64,000 bases of DNA from Pontibacter sp. SGAir0037 (GCF_005491705.1 NZ_CP028092.1:4030001-4094000), one strand, 5' to 3'. Positions 43,955 to 52,193 are shown, counted from the first letter of the stretch. Made by a program: numbers and translations. The notes: generated by a model from the letters alone, not told the origin.

Positions 43955-44312
43955 ATCCCTTTATTATTTATTGCTGCTGTTTTTTATCAAAGCAGCAATT
44001 TACAGAAAGCTGAAAGGAGCGGCATTGCCATAGCAGTGCCGCTTTTTTTATCTCATTCCCCTAAAAACTTTCCACTATTGCATTGCCCTATTTTTTAAGC
44101 AACCACTGACAACAGTTCGTCCTACATAGCGTTAAATAGATGTTGTGTGGCAGAACCGGCCACTGAAGCAGGCAGGATATCTCGTAAAGTTCAGGCACTT
44201 GTTTTGCAGGAATAGGAAAGATTTTGTAATCTAACTTTTTGAATTGCCTTTGCTACTATTTTACAACACGCATCTTATATCATCCAAGCAATATTAAAAC
44301 CAACTATATACT
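43955..44312. other. Intergenic region between rlpA and the superoxide dismutase gene
   Basis: It contains the rlpA terminator at 44018-44049. The remaining 260 bases show no gene. They should hold the sod promoter, but no exact TAnnTTTG box with a paired TTTG was found. Confidence 0.45.
44018..44049 (+). terminator. Terminator after rlpA
   Basis: AGCGGCATTGC (44018-44028) pairs with GCAGTGCCGCT (44033-44043) with one mismatch, closing a 4-base loop and followed by seven T. Confidence 0.92.
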
Positions 44313-45068
44313 ATGGATAAAAGACAATTTCTGAAAAGAGCGGCTTTACTTGGTGTTGCCAGCGCAGCTGCTCCTTTTTCTATGCTCGATACTCATGCTA
44401 AAGCGACTTTAACTTCTCCTGAAGTACCTGCTGACGAAAAGCAGTCTGCTACTGCCTTTACGCTGCCTTCGCTGCCTTACGCTTATGATGCACTGGAGCC
44501 GCATATCGATAAGCAAACCATGCAGCTCCACCACGACAAGCACCATCAGTCTTACCTGGATAATTTAAATAAGGCGCTTAAGGATTCGTCAAAGTATGCC
44601 AACAAATCTATAGAGGATATTATGCGCAGTATATCTGCAAACGATACTGCTATACGCAATAATGGCGGAGGCTATTACAACCACAGTTTATTCTGGAAGT
44701 GGCTTTCTCCTAAAGGCGGAGGAAACCCTACAGGCAAACTGGCTCAGGCGATAAACAAAGACTTCGGCAGCTTCGATGCTTTTAAAAAGAAATTCGATGA
44801 AGCTGCAACAACCCGCTTCGGCTCCGGCTGGGCCTGGCTGGTAGCAGACAAATCAGGAAAACTAACTGTAGCCTCTACACCGAACCAGGACAACCCGCTG
44901 ATGTCGTTTGCAGATGTAAAAGGTACACCTGTACTGGGATTGGATGTGTGGGAGCATGCTTACTACCTGAAGTACCAGAACAAGCGTGCCGACTATATTT
45001 CGGCCTTCTGGAAAGTAGTGAACTGGCAAACTGCCAACGAGCAGTTTGCGAAAGCAACTTCCAAGTAA
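44313..45068 (+). CDS. Exported superoxide dismutase (Fe/Mn family)
   Basis: The 251-residue protein has a Tat-like signal at the start ([21 protein letters not shown], with KR in place of RR) and a mature Fe/Mn-type SOD from about residue 50. Metal ligands are H73 (MQLHHDKHH), the histidine in [11 protein letters not shown], and Asp/His in [12 protein letters not shown]. It removes superoxide outside the cytoplasm, as metal loading before Tat export would allow. The KR variant and lack of a clear cleavage site leave the export route unproven. It is a single gene. Confidence 0.9.
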   Translation: MDKRQFLKRAALLGVASAAAPFSMLDTHAKATLTSPEVPADEKQSATAFTLPSLPYAYDALEPHIDKQTMQLHHDKHHQSYLDNLNKALKDSSKYANKSIEDIMRSISANDTAIRNNGGGYYNHSLFWKWLSPKGGGNPTGKLAQAINKDFGSFDAFKKKFDEAATTRFGSGWAWLVADKSGKLTVASTPNQDNPLMSFADVKGTPVLGLDVWEHAYYLKYQNKRADYISAFWKVVNWQTANEQFAKATSK

Positions 45069-45095
45069 ACAATTCTTACGTTAAGTACAACAAAG

Positions 45096-45130
45096 AGCGC
45101 CGTTGCCCTGCAGCGGCGCTTTCTGTTTTT
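45096..45130 (+). terminator. Terminator after the superoxide dismutase gene
   Basis: AGCGCCGTTGC (45096-45106) and GCAGCGGCGCT (45110-45120) pair with one mismatch around a 3-base loop, followed by a T-rich tail. Confidence 0.9.
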
Positions 45131-45404
45131 ACCCTGTATAAAATTCATTCACTCACCAGCCGTTTCTCATTCTTTATTTAGTATAGTAGTGCACCAGCCA
45201 TTACACACAACTAACCATGTCCTCTATTACGCAGGTATTTTTAACAGCCACCCCCTTATTTTAATAGGTCTTTTCCTCCCATTTATCTAGAAATATACCT
45301 TTTTTGGCATTTTTAGAAGCATCCTTCTTTGAAAGGAGGAGGAAAATGTTTAAACTTAATATCCTTAAGTAAACCATATCAACCTAAACTAACCTTACTA
45401 TACT
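45131..45404. other. Leader region of tldD
   Basis: No gene of normal size. It carries a strong Shine-Dalgarno sequence and a very short frame (45346-45372), listed separately, just before tldD. Confidence 0.5.
45322..45372 (+). promoter_or_regulatory. Possible leader peptide with strong Shine-Dalgarno and hairpin
   Basis: AAGGAGGAGG lies 4 bases before an ATG at 45346 that opens an 8-codon frame (MFKLNILK, stop at 45370-45372). The upstream TCCTT (45322-45326) can pair with AAGGA (45333-45337), hiding part of the ribosome site. Such sites are rare in Bacteroidota, so a translational control of tldD is possible. It may also be chance. Confidence 0.35.
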
Positions 45405-47051
45405 TTGAAAAGACGTAATTTTCTCGAATTATCGGCTTTGGGATTCGGAGGGCTTATGATGGCCTCTGTTCCTGTGTTCGGCGAGAACACAACCATAGAG
45501 CAGATGCTCGAGCCGGTAGACACCGCCCTGAAAAAACGCCTTGCCGATGTAGCCTTAAATACTGCTAAATCGAAGGGTGCCTCTTATGCCGATGTGCGCA
45601 TTGGCCGCTACTTACAGCAATATGTATTTACCCGCGAAAAGCAGGTGCAGAACATTGTAAATGCCGAGTCTTACGGGGTAGGAGTGCGTGTGCTGGCCAA
45701 CGGTACCTGGGGTTTCGCTGCCACCTCCGATGTATCGGATAAAGGCATTGCCAAAGCAGCGGAACAGGCTGTAGCTATAGCCAAAGCAAACGCCAAAGTT
45801 CAGAAAGAGCCGGTACAGCTGGTTCCGGTGAAAAACTACGGCGAAGTAAGCTGGCGTACACCTATGGAGAAAAATGCTTTTGAAGTACCTGTAAGCGAGA
45901 AGGCTGACCTGCTTTTAGCTGCAAACGCCAAGGCATTGGAAAACGGCGCTACCTATGTAAACTCCGCCCTTTTCCAGGTAAACGAGCAAAAATACTTTGC
46001 CTCTACCGAAGGCTCTTACATAGATCAGGATATTCACCGCATCTGGCCAAACTTTACCGTTACAGCCGTAGACAGTGCCTCCGGTAAGTTCAGAACCCGT
46101 GAAGCCTTAAGCGCACCTATGGGTATGGGTTATGAGTACTTGATTCCGAAGGCTTCTGAAAAGATAAAAGGCCCGGAAGGCACAGGCCTGCAAGGCTATC
46201 GGTACGCATACGACATGCTGGAAGATGCCGCTCTGGCAGCCAAACAAGCCAAACAAAAGTTAACTGCCAAATCGGTTCAGGCAGGCAAATACGATGTGGT
46301 ACTCGACCCAAACCACCTGGGACTTACCATTCATGAATCGGTGGGGCACCCACTGGAACTGGACCGTGTCTTAGGCTATGAGGCGAACTATGCCGGAACT
46401 TCTTTTGCCACACTCGATAAATGGAAATCCAAAAATTTTAAATACGGTTCTGATAAAGTAACCATCTTCGCGGACAAAACGCAAAAAGGCTCTCTGGGAT
46501 TAGTGGGCTGGGACGACGAAGGCGTAAAAACCAAGCAATGGGACCTGATAAAAGATGGCGTACTGGTGAACTACCAGGCTATCCGCGACCAGGCACATAT
46601 TATCGGCGAACAGGAATCGCATGGCTGCTGCTATGCCGACAACTGGAGCTCTGTACAGTTCCAGCGCATGCCAAACGTATCGCTGGCTCCTGGTAAGCAG
46701 AAAATGAATGTCGATCAGCTTATCAGCGGAGTAGACAAAGGTATCTACATTGCAGGCCGCGGCTCCTACTCCATCGACCAGCAGCGCTACAACTTCCAGT
46801 TTGGCGGCACCGTGTTCTACGAAATCAGCAAAGGTAAAATTGTAGGTATGCTCGAAGATGTGGCCTACCAAAGCAATACCCAGGAATTCTGGAACTCCTG
46901 CGCTGGCTCCTGCGACGAAAGTGATTACCGCCTTTTCGGCTCTTTCTTCGACGGCAAAGGTCAGCCAAGCCAGGTAAGCGCTGTTTCCCACGGCTCAGCC
47001 CACACCCGCTTTAATGGTGTGAATGTGATAAATACAGCAAGGCGCATTTAA
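45405..47051 (+). CDS. tldD: TldD metalloprotease, with twin-arginine signal
   Basis: The 548-residue protein starts with TTG and a Tat signal (KRRNFLELSALGFGGLMMASVP). It has the TldD zinc motif HESVGH (in GLTIHESVGHPLELDR) and the usual DEGVKTK and RMPNVSLAPG segments. TldD/TldE act as a heterodimer that trims unfolded peptides, known for processing microcins and antitoxins. The Tat signal suggests export in this lineage. It is followed, after the inserted four-helix-bundle element, by tldE. No peptide-antibiotic precursor gene is seen nearby. Confidence 0.93.
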   Translation: MKRRNFLELSALGFGGLMMASVPVFGENTTIEQMLEPVDTALKKRLADVALNTAKSKGASYADVRIGRYLQQYVFTREKQVQNIVNAESYGVGVRVLANGTWGFAATSDVSDKGIAKAAEQAVAIAKANAKVQKEPVQLVPVKNYGEVSWRTPMEKNAFEVPVSEKADLLLAANAKALENGATYVNSALFQVNEQKYFASTEGSYIDQDIHRIWPNFTVTAVDSASGKFRTREALSAPMGMGYEYLIPKASEKIKGPEGTGLQGYRYAYDMLEDAALAAKQAKQKLTAKSVQAGKYDVVLDPNHLGLTIHESVGHPLELDRVLGYEANYAGTSFATLDKWKSKNFKYGSDKVTIFADKTQKGSLGLVGWDDEGVKTKQWDLIKDGVLVNYQAIRDQAHIIGEQESHGCCYADNWSSVQFQRMPNVSLAPGKQKMNVDQLISGVDKGIYIAGRGSYSIDQQRYNFQFGGTVFYEISKGKIVGMLEDVAYQSNTQEFWNSCAGSCDESDYRLFGSFFDGKGQPSQVSAVSHGSAHTRFNGVNVINTARRI

Positions 47052-47072
47052 CGCTTTGGCGCTAAATGCGCC
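47041..47072. repeat. 14-bp hairpin covering the tldD stop codon
   Basis: GGCGCATTTA (47041-47050) pairs with TAAATGCGCC (47063-47072). The stem extends inward by three more pairs after one mismatch to a 4-base loop (TTTG), so 13 of 14 pairs form. The tldD stop codon (47049-47051) lies in the left arm, and the right arm abuts the inverted repeat of the inserted element. Confidence 0.75.
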
Positions 47073-47504
47073 AGTTCTGAGTTATGAGTTCTGAGTCTTG
47101 AGTTAGAAAGCTACGATATGGCTGAAAGTTTAATAGCTGCTAAATCTTATAGTTTTGCTTTGCGCATCATCAGGTTATACAAGCACCTGACCCAGGAGCA
47201 AAGGGAATTTGTGCTGGCAAAGCAGGTATTAAGAAGCGGTACATCTATTGGAACTAATGTAGAAGAAGCTCTTGGAGGCCAAAGTAAAGCTGATTTCAGA
47301 CATAAGCTAAGTATAGCCTTAAAAGAAGCCAGAGAAACAAGTTATTGGCTACGGCTACTCAAAGATTCAGATTTCATAAAACCGGATGCCTTTAACAGCA
47401 TCCACAGTGAGTGCAACGAACTGAGTAAGATATTGAGAAGCATTATCCTGACCTCTCAACAAAAAGAAAGTAACTCGTAACTCAGCACTCGTGACTCAGA
47501 ACTG
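47072..47504. mobile_element. 433-bp element with terminal inverted repeats and a four-helix-bundle gene (element E)
   Basis: The 34-base end at 47072-47105 and the reverse complement of 47471-47504 match at 28 of 34 positions, including the first 11 bases. Both ends are built from 7-base units (NTGAGTT and similar). The only gene inside is the four-helix-bundle protein at 47118-47480, whose stop codon lies in the right repeat. It separates tldD from tldE, which normally form a pair. This layout matches intervening sequences of 23S rRNA genes, which have pairing ends around an S23/IVP gene. No target duplication is seen. Confidence 0.65.
47118..47480 (+). CDS. Four-helix-bundle protein (S23/IVP family, TIGR02436)
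   Basis: The 120-residue all-helical protein matches the family closely: SYSFALRIIRLYKHLT, LAKQVLRSGTSIGTNVEEAL, GQSKADFRHKLSIALKEARETSYWLRLLKDSDFI, then a final helix. Family members occur in 23S rRNA intervening sequences, beside diversity-generating retroelements (Avd), and as scattered single genes in Bacteroidota. The structure is a pentameric bundle that binds nucleic acid in Avd. There is no good ribosome site. The last four codons lie in the right terminal repeat. Role here unknown. Confidence 0.92.
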   Translation: MAESLIAAKSYSFALRIIRLYKHLTQEQREFVLAKQVLRSGTSIGTNVEEALGGQSKADFRHKLSIALKEARETSYWLRLLKDSDFIKPDAFNSIHSECNELSKILRSIILTSQQKESNS

Positions 47505-47546
47505 ACAACAGTAGTACAGGCAACGATTAAAACAAGAAATCAAAAG

Positions 47547-48863
47547 ATGGCAATATTAAGTAAAGAAGAGGCTCGGGCTATACTGGAAAAAGCCCTGAAG
47601 TTTTCGAAGGCTGATGAGTGCGAAATATCCTTATCAGGCAATACAGGCGGCAACATCCGCTACGCCAGAAACGAAGTATCTACCAGTGGAGCAGAGGAAA
47701 ACATTTCGCTGGCAGTAGAATCGCGGTTTGGCAAACGTTCGGGTGTAGCCACGATCAACGAATTCGACGATCAGTCGCTGGAAAAAGTGGTGCGCAGGGC
47801 AGAAGAAATAGCCCGTATAGCACCGGAGAGCCCGGAATACGTTCCGATGCTTGGGCCACAGAACTATATTACAACAAACGCTCTTTTCGAGTCGACCAAC
47901 AAAATAGATCCGGCTTACAGGGCAGAGGCTTGTGCTAAAAGCATCAGTGCGGCTACAGCCAAAGGGCTAACTGCAGCGGGCTTTTTAGAACATTACACCA
48001 GCTTTACCTCTACCCTTAACTCTAAAGGGCTGTTCATGTACCACCCTTCTACGTATGTGGATTTCTCGGTAACCATGCGTACCGAAGACGGTACAGGATC
48101 AGGTTATGTAACACAGGATTTTAGCGATGTCAGCAAGCTCGATACAGCCAAAGCCTCGCAGATAGCGGCCGACAAAGCAGTTAACTCCCGCAATGCAAAA
48201 GCGCTCGAGCCAGGCAAGTATACCGTTATATTAGAGCCCGCAGCTTCTATCGACCTGCTGCAAGGCATGTTCAGAGGCTTGGATCAGCGCAATGCCGAAG
48301 AAGGCAGGAGCTTTTTGAGCAAACCTGGCGGCAAAACGAAGTTAGGCGAAAAACTGGTGGATGAACGTATTACGGTTTATTCTGATCCTGCTAACCCGGA
48401 AATTCCCTCTGCCCCCTTTGCAGGCGATGGCCGCCCCAGAGCCAAAACTACCTGGATAGAAAAGGGTGTGGTTAAAAACCTGTCGAACTCCCGCTTCTGG
48501 GCCGAAAAAACAGGAGCTAAGTCAATGCCTTCTCCGGGCGGCATGATTATGGAAGGCGGTGGCCAGTCTCTGGAAGACATGATTAAGAGCACCAAGCGCG
48601 GTATATTAGTTACCAGGCTTTGGTATATCCGTTCGGTAGATCCGCAAACATTGCTCTACACAGGCCTTACCCGCGACGGTACGTTCTACATTGAAAACGG
48701 CAGAATCATGTACCCGGTAAAGAACTTCCGCTTTAACGAAAGCCCGATTATCATGCTCAACAACCTGGAGGCACTTGGCAAACCGCAACGCATCAACGGC
48801 AATCTCATTCCGCCCATGAAAGTGCGTGACTTCACCTTTACCAGCTTGTCCGACGCAGTATAA
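47547..48863 (+). CDS. tldE: TldE (PmbA-type) subunit of the TldD/TldE protease
   Basis: The 438-residue protein is homologous to TldD but lacks the zinc HExxxH motif, as expected for TldE/PmbA, which forms a heterodimer with TldD. Typical segments are IRYARNEVSTSGAEENISLAVESRFGKRSGVATI and the C-terminal GKPQRINGNLIPPMKVRDFTFTSLSDAV. It has no signal peptide, in contrast to TldD, which raises the question of how the two meet. Its start follows the inserted element by about 40 bases. Confidence 0.9.
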   Translation: MAILSKEEARAILEKALKFSKADECEISLSGNTGGNIRYARNEVSTSGAEENISLAVESRFGKRSGVATINEFDDQSLEKVVRRAEEIARIAPESPEYVPMLGPQNYITTNALFESTNKIDPAYRAEACAKSISAATAKGLTAAGFLEHYTSFTSTLNSKGLFMYHPSTYVDFSVTMRTEDGTGSGYVTQDFSDVSKLDTAKASQIAADKAVNSRNAKALEPGKYTVILEPAASIDLLQGMFRGLDQRNAEEGRSFLSKPGGKTKLGEKLVDERITVYSDPANPEIPSAPFAGDGRPRAKTTWIEKGVVKNLSNSRFWAEKTGAKSMPSPGGMIMEGGGQSLEDMIKSTKRGILVTRLWYIRSVDPQTLLYTGLTRDGTFYIENGRIMYPVKNFRFNESPIIMLNNLEALGKPQRINGNLIPPMKVRDFTFTSLSDAV

Positions 48864-48881
48864 CCTCTATAATTTGTACCT

Positions 48882-48914
48882 GAATGCCGTATGCAGCGTT
48901 TGTATACGGCATTC
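48882..48914 (+). terminator. Hairpin after tldE
   Basis: GAATGCCGTAT (48882-48892) and ATACGGCATTC (48904-48914) pair perfectly around an 11-base loop. No clear T run follows. Confidence 0.65.
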
Positions 48915-48931
48915 AATTTACTAGATAATTC

Positions 48932-48953
48932 GAGACTCATAACTCAGAACTCC
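48932..48953. repeat. Solo heptad array related to the ends of element E (element G)
   Basis: GACTCAT and AACTCAG units followed by AACTCC correspond to the reverse complement of the left end of element E (GAGTTCTGAGTTATGAGT). Only one array is present, and it ends 4 bases before the GTG start of the DUF4159 gene. It may be a remnant or half copy. Confidence 0.65.
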
Positions 48954-48957
48954 TTAA

Positions 48958-49575
48958 GTGCAACCTTTTACTTTTGTACGTTTGCAGTACCGCTCCGGCA
49001 ACTGGGATACCGATCCGCGTATGCCCAGCAACCTGCTGCACTCGCTTATTGAGTATACCACGGTAAAGGTAGACGAGCAGGAAAAGGTGATTCCGCTGGA
49101 CAGTGCCGACATCTTTAACTATCCTTTCTGCTACATGAGCGGCCACAGGCTGGTGCAGTTTAACCAGAAAGAGCGCCAGAACTTTGAGGCCTATGTGCGC
49201 AACGGAGGCTTTGTGTTTGTAGATGATTGCAACCACGACATCGATGGCCTTTTTGCCCGTTCCTTCGAAGAGCAGATGCGGCAGATTTTCGGCCAGAGTG
49301 CTCTGAAGAAGGTACCGAACACCCATAAGCTTTACCGCTCCTTTTTCACGTTTGAAGATGGTCCGCCCACTACTTCTTTCGAACTGAATGGCTGGGGCGA
49401 TGACTTGGTGCACGACTACCTGAAAGCCATAGAAGTAAACGGCAGAATAGCGGTGCTTTACAGCAACAAAGACTATGGCTGCGAATGGGATTACGATTTC
49501 AGGAACAAACGCTGGCTGGCAGAAGATAATACCAAGTTTGGCGTAAATATCATCATGTACGCGCTATTGAGTTAG
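48958..49575 (+). CDS. DUF4159 family protein
   Basis: The 205-residue protein (GTG start; no nearer ATG) matches DUF4159: FVRLQYRSGNWDTDPRMPSNLLHSLIEYTTVKV, FNYPFCYMSGH, NGGFVFVDDCNHDIDGLFARSFEEQM and the final WDYDFRNKRWLAEDNTKFGVNIIMYAL. The family has a glutamine-amidotransferase-like fold without an obvious catalytic triad and is nearly always next to MoxR/DUF58/BatA genes, so it probably belongs to this envelope-stress cluster. It starts right after a heptad repeat array. Confidence 0.88.
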   Translation: MQPFTFVRLQYRSGNWDTDPRMPSNLLHSLIEYTTVKVDEQEKVIPLDSADIFNYPFCYMSGHRLVQFNQKERQNFEAYVRNGGFVFVDDCNHDIDGLFARSFEEQMRQIFGQSALKKVPNTHKLYRSFFTFEDGPPTTSFELNGWGDDLVHDYLKAIEVNGRIAVLYSNKDYGCEWDYDFRNKRWLAEDNTKFGVNIIMYALLS

Positions 49576-49634
49576 GAGCTTAGCCATACGCAGCTTATTG
49601 GTTTTACATAAAGAAGCTTAAACAAAACTTAACC

Positions 49635-50630
49635 TTGACAGAACAAGACATACAACATTTGCTCGGCAAGTTGCCACAGCTTAAGCAGGAGATACAGAAG
49701 ATAATTGTCGGGCAGGAGGAAGTGCTCGATGAGGTACTCATTACGCTGCTGGCTGGCGGTCATGGTTTGTTGGAAGGCGTACCTGGCTTGGCTAAAACGT
49801 TACTGGTGCGCACCTTATCCAGTGCCATGGACTTAAACTTCAGGCGCATTCAGTTTACACCAGACCTGATGCCAACCGATATTTTAGGCACTGAAGTACT
49901 GGAAGAAGATCATGCCACAGGAAAACGGTTTTTCAAGTTTAACGAAGGTCCAATTTTCTCAAACATTGTGCTGGCCGATGAGATAAACCGTACACCGCCT
50001 AAAACACAGGCCGCCCTACTCGAGGCAATGCAGGAGCATGAGGTAACATATGCTGGTAAAACGTATACCCTGCCAAAGCCATTCTTCCTGCTGGCTACCC
50101 AGAACCCGATAGAGCAGGCGGGCACGTACCCACTGCCAGAGGCGCAGCTCGATCGCTTTTTGCTGTACATCCGGATTAAATACCCGACAGAGCAGGAAGA
50201 GCTAAACATTCTAAGCAACACCACCGGGACAAAAACAGCAGCCATACGTGCTGTTATTACAGGAGAAGAAGTAGTAACTTTAAGGCAATTGGTACGTGAA
50301 GTAAGTATCAGCCAGGAACTGCTACAATTTGTAAGTCAGATCGTTCGGGCTACCAGGCCCGATACTTCTTCTGTAGATTACGTAAAGCAGTATGTAAGAT
50401 GGGGAGCAGGCCCAAGAGCAGGGCAGGCACTTATACTTACAGCAAAAGCCAGGGCGCTGTTGCATGGTCGGTTTGCGGTTACTGCAGCAGATATTCACAC
50501 AATGGCGTATCCTGTGCTGCGACATCGCGTATTAGTAAGTTTCGCAGCAGAAGCTGAACACATTACTCCCGACAATGTAGTAGAAAAACTATTACAGGTT
50601 ATCCAGTTGCCCAAAGCAGTACTCGTATAA
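49635..50630 (+). CDS. MoxR-family AAA+ ATPase
   Basis: The 331-residue protein has Walker A GVPGLAKT at 48-55, Walker B VLADEINR near 116, sensor NPIEQAGTYPLPEAQLDRFLL and the C-terminal ATPase lid domain. MoxR ATPases act as chaperones that load metal or assemble von Willebrand domain partners, here the DUF58 and BatA proteins downstream. TTG is the only plausible start near the observed N terminus. It is the second gene of the cluster. Confidence 0.95.
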   Translation: MTEQDIQHLLGKLPQLKQEIQKIIVGQEEVLDEVLITLLAGGHGLLEGVPGLAKTLLVRTLSSAMDLNFRRIQFTPDLMPTDILGTEVLEEDHATGKRFFKFNEGPIFSNIVLADEINRTPPKTQAALLEAMQEHEVTYAGKTYTLPKPFFLLATQNPIEQAGTYPLPEAQLDRFLLYIRIKYPTEQEELNILSNTTGTKTAAIRAVITGEEVVTLRQLVREVSISQELLQFVSQIVRATRPDTSSVDYVKQYVRWGAGPRAGQALILTAKARALLHGRFAVTAADIHTMAYPVLRHRVLVSFAAEAEHITPDNVVEKLLQVIQLPKAVLV

Positions 50631-50655
50631 AGAACAAACTTAAATACTTGTTAGG

Positions 50656-51210
50656 TTGAGAAAAGAGGCAGAATTAATTAAGCTTTCAGATGATCAGATC
50701 ACAATCCTGAGAAATATTCTGGGAGAGCGGGTCTATTTTTTTTATGCAAATAAGCTGCAGGTAGAAGGGAGCAACGGCAGATACGCCTTTTGGGCAGATG
50801 AGTTTGCTGTAGCTTTTTCAGCTGTGAATCACTCATCTGAAAAGTTCAGGACGTACATCAACATAAGTGCAGATTATAAGCTTTCTAACAACTCCACTTC
50901 CACCTACTACGAATTTAAAATAAACGAGAGTAGTGCCCCCTTATGGCAGGAAGGTTCGCTGCAGTTCGGCAGATTATCCAGCATCAAGATATTCTCCGAT
51001 CCTATTTTGATGGTTGAAATTTACCAGGGCTATTGCGAGGAAAGCGAGAAGTCCATCCTGCACGATTGTGCTATGGTATTTTATTCTCAGCGAGGCAAAT
51101 TCCTGCTACAGGCCAGGCAGGCGCTGATTGGCGGCGTAGATGTGGTGCTGGATGAGGCCTATATTGATGTACTGGTTAAAGATTGGAAACTACGCTACAC
51201 CCTTGTCTAA
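50656..51210 (+). CDS. Unknown 184-residue protein between MoxR and DUF58
   Basis: I do not recognise the family. It starts with TTG and has no signal peptide or membrane helix. It looks like a mixed alpha/beta soluble protein with many aromatic residues (ERVYFFYANKLQV, RYAFWADEFAVAF, STYYEFKINESS). Its end overlaps the start of the DUF58 gene by 8 bases, so they are translationally coupled. The MoxR and DUF58 genes are usually adjacent in Bacteroidota; this gene interrupts them. It could be an inserted gene or a lineage-specific partner. Confidence 0.7.
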   Translation: MRKEAELIKLSDDQITILRNILGERVYFFYANKLQVEGSNGRYAFWADEFAVAFSAVNHSSEKFRTYINISADYKLSNNSTSTYYEFKINESSAPLWQEGSLQFGRLSSIKIFSDPILMVEIYQGYCEESEKSILHDCAMVFYSQRGKFLLQARQALIGGVDVVLDEAYIDVLVKDWKLRYTLV

Positions 51211-52096
51211 AGAAAGATTTATTGACCCCAAAGTTCTTGCTACTATAAAAGATTTGCCGCTGTTGGCCAAAACAGTGGTAGAGGGCTTTTTAAGTGGGCA
51301 GAATCAAAGCCTGCGACGCGGCATCGGGTTAGAGTTCAGCCAGTACCGCAGCTATGAGCCAGGCGATGACCTGCGCCAGCTCGACTGGAAAATGTTTGCC
51401 CGCTCCGACCGCTATTATATTCGCGAAGCAGAAGTAGACACAAACATTACCGTGCGCTTTATCCTGGATGGAAGCGCCTCTATGGCGCATGAAGATCTGA
51501 ATGGCCTCACCAAACTGGACTATGCGCGCTACCTGATAGCTTCGCTGGCTTACTTAGCCACCACACAAGGCGATGCAGTGGGCCTGTATGTATTGCAGGA
51601 AGATCAACTCGTACATCTAACCCCCAGAAGCGATAACATGCACCTGCAGCGCTTCTGGCACCAGCTCAGCGACATAAAACCTAATGGCAAATTCCCTGCT
51701 GGCAGTGTAGGCGCGAACCTGCTTCAGGGGCGCAGACAAAAGGAGCTAACCGTTTTCCTTACAGACCTGTATGAGCATGAGCATGAGATGCAAGATCTGC
51801 TGGCTAAGTTAGGGGCACAACGCCACGAGCTTTTGCTTTTTCACCTCATGAGCCGAAATGAGCTCGATTTTACTTTTAGTGGCACACTTACATTTGAAGA
51901 CCTGGAAACAGGGCAAACACTGCAAGTAGGCACGACCGAACAACGAGCTATCTACCTTGCCAGGCTACAGGAATGGCTGCAGCAAACTGAGCACAGCATG
52001 CGCAACCGCCAGATCAGGTACGATCTTTTTGCCACCGACGAACCCCTGGATAAAGCCCTTCGTGCTTTTCTGAAAAACAGATTACGGCAGGTGTAA
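51203..52096 (+). CDS. DUF58 protein with von Willebrand-like domain
   Basis: The protein has the DUF58 signature GIGLEFSQYRSYEPGDDLRQLDWKMFARSDRYYIREAEVDTN and the metal-site DGSAS in a von Willebrand A fold. A longer frame starts at 51140, but that start is inside the previous gene with an odd Trp/Cys-rich lead. I chose the TTG at 51203 (SKERFIDPKVLATIKDLP follows), which gives 297 residues and a short overlap of 8 bases with the previous gene. It is a partner of MoxR. Confidence 0.88.
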   Translation: MSKERFIDPKVLATIKDLPLLAKTVVEGFLSGQNQSLRRGIGLEFSQYRSYEPGDDLRQLDWKMFARSDRYYIREAEVDTNITVRFILDGSASMAHEDLNGLTKLDYARYLIASLAYLATTQGDAVGLYVLQEDQLVHLTPRSDNMHLQRFWHQLSDIKPNGKFPAGSVGANLLQGRRQKELTVFLTDLYEHEHEMQDLLAKLGAQRHELLLFHLMSRNELDFTFSGTLTFEDLETGQTLQVGTTEQRAIYLARLQEWLQQTEHSMRNRQIRYDLFATDEPLDKALRAFLKNRLRQV

Positions 52097-52193
52097 CAAG
52101 TGTGCAGTTTTTGGAGGAATTGCTTATATTGTAAGCTTATTAGTGTCACGCCAAAAGCATCTCAATACAAGACTCACGGCTTTTAGGCAGGCT

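Noticed and set aside
47072..47504. Diversity-generating retroelement, suggested by the Avd-like four-helix-bundle protein
   Set aside because: No reverse transcriptase, template repeat or variable repeat is in the surrounding sequence.
51140..51202. Upstream start of the DUF58 gene with a Trp/Cys-rich lead
   Set aside because: The lead is encoded by the overlapping end of the previous gene in another frame. The TTG at 51203 gives the family-like N terminus.
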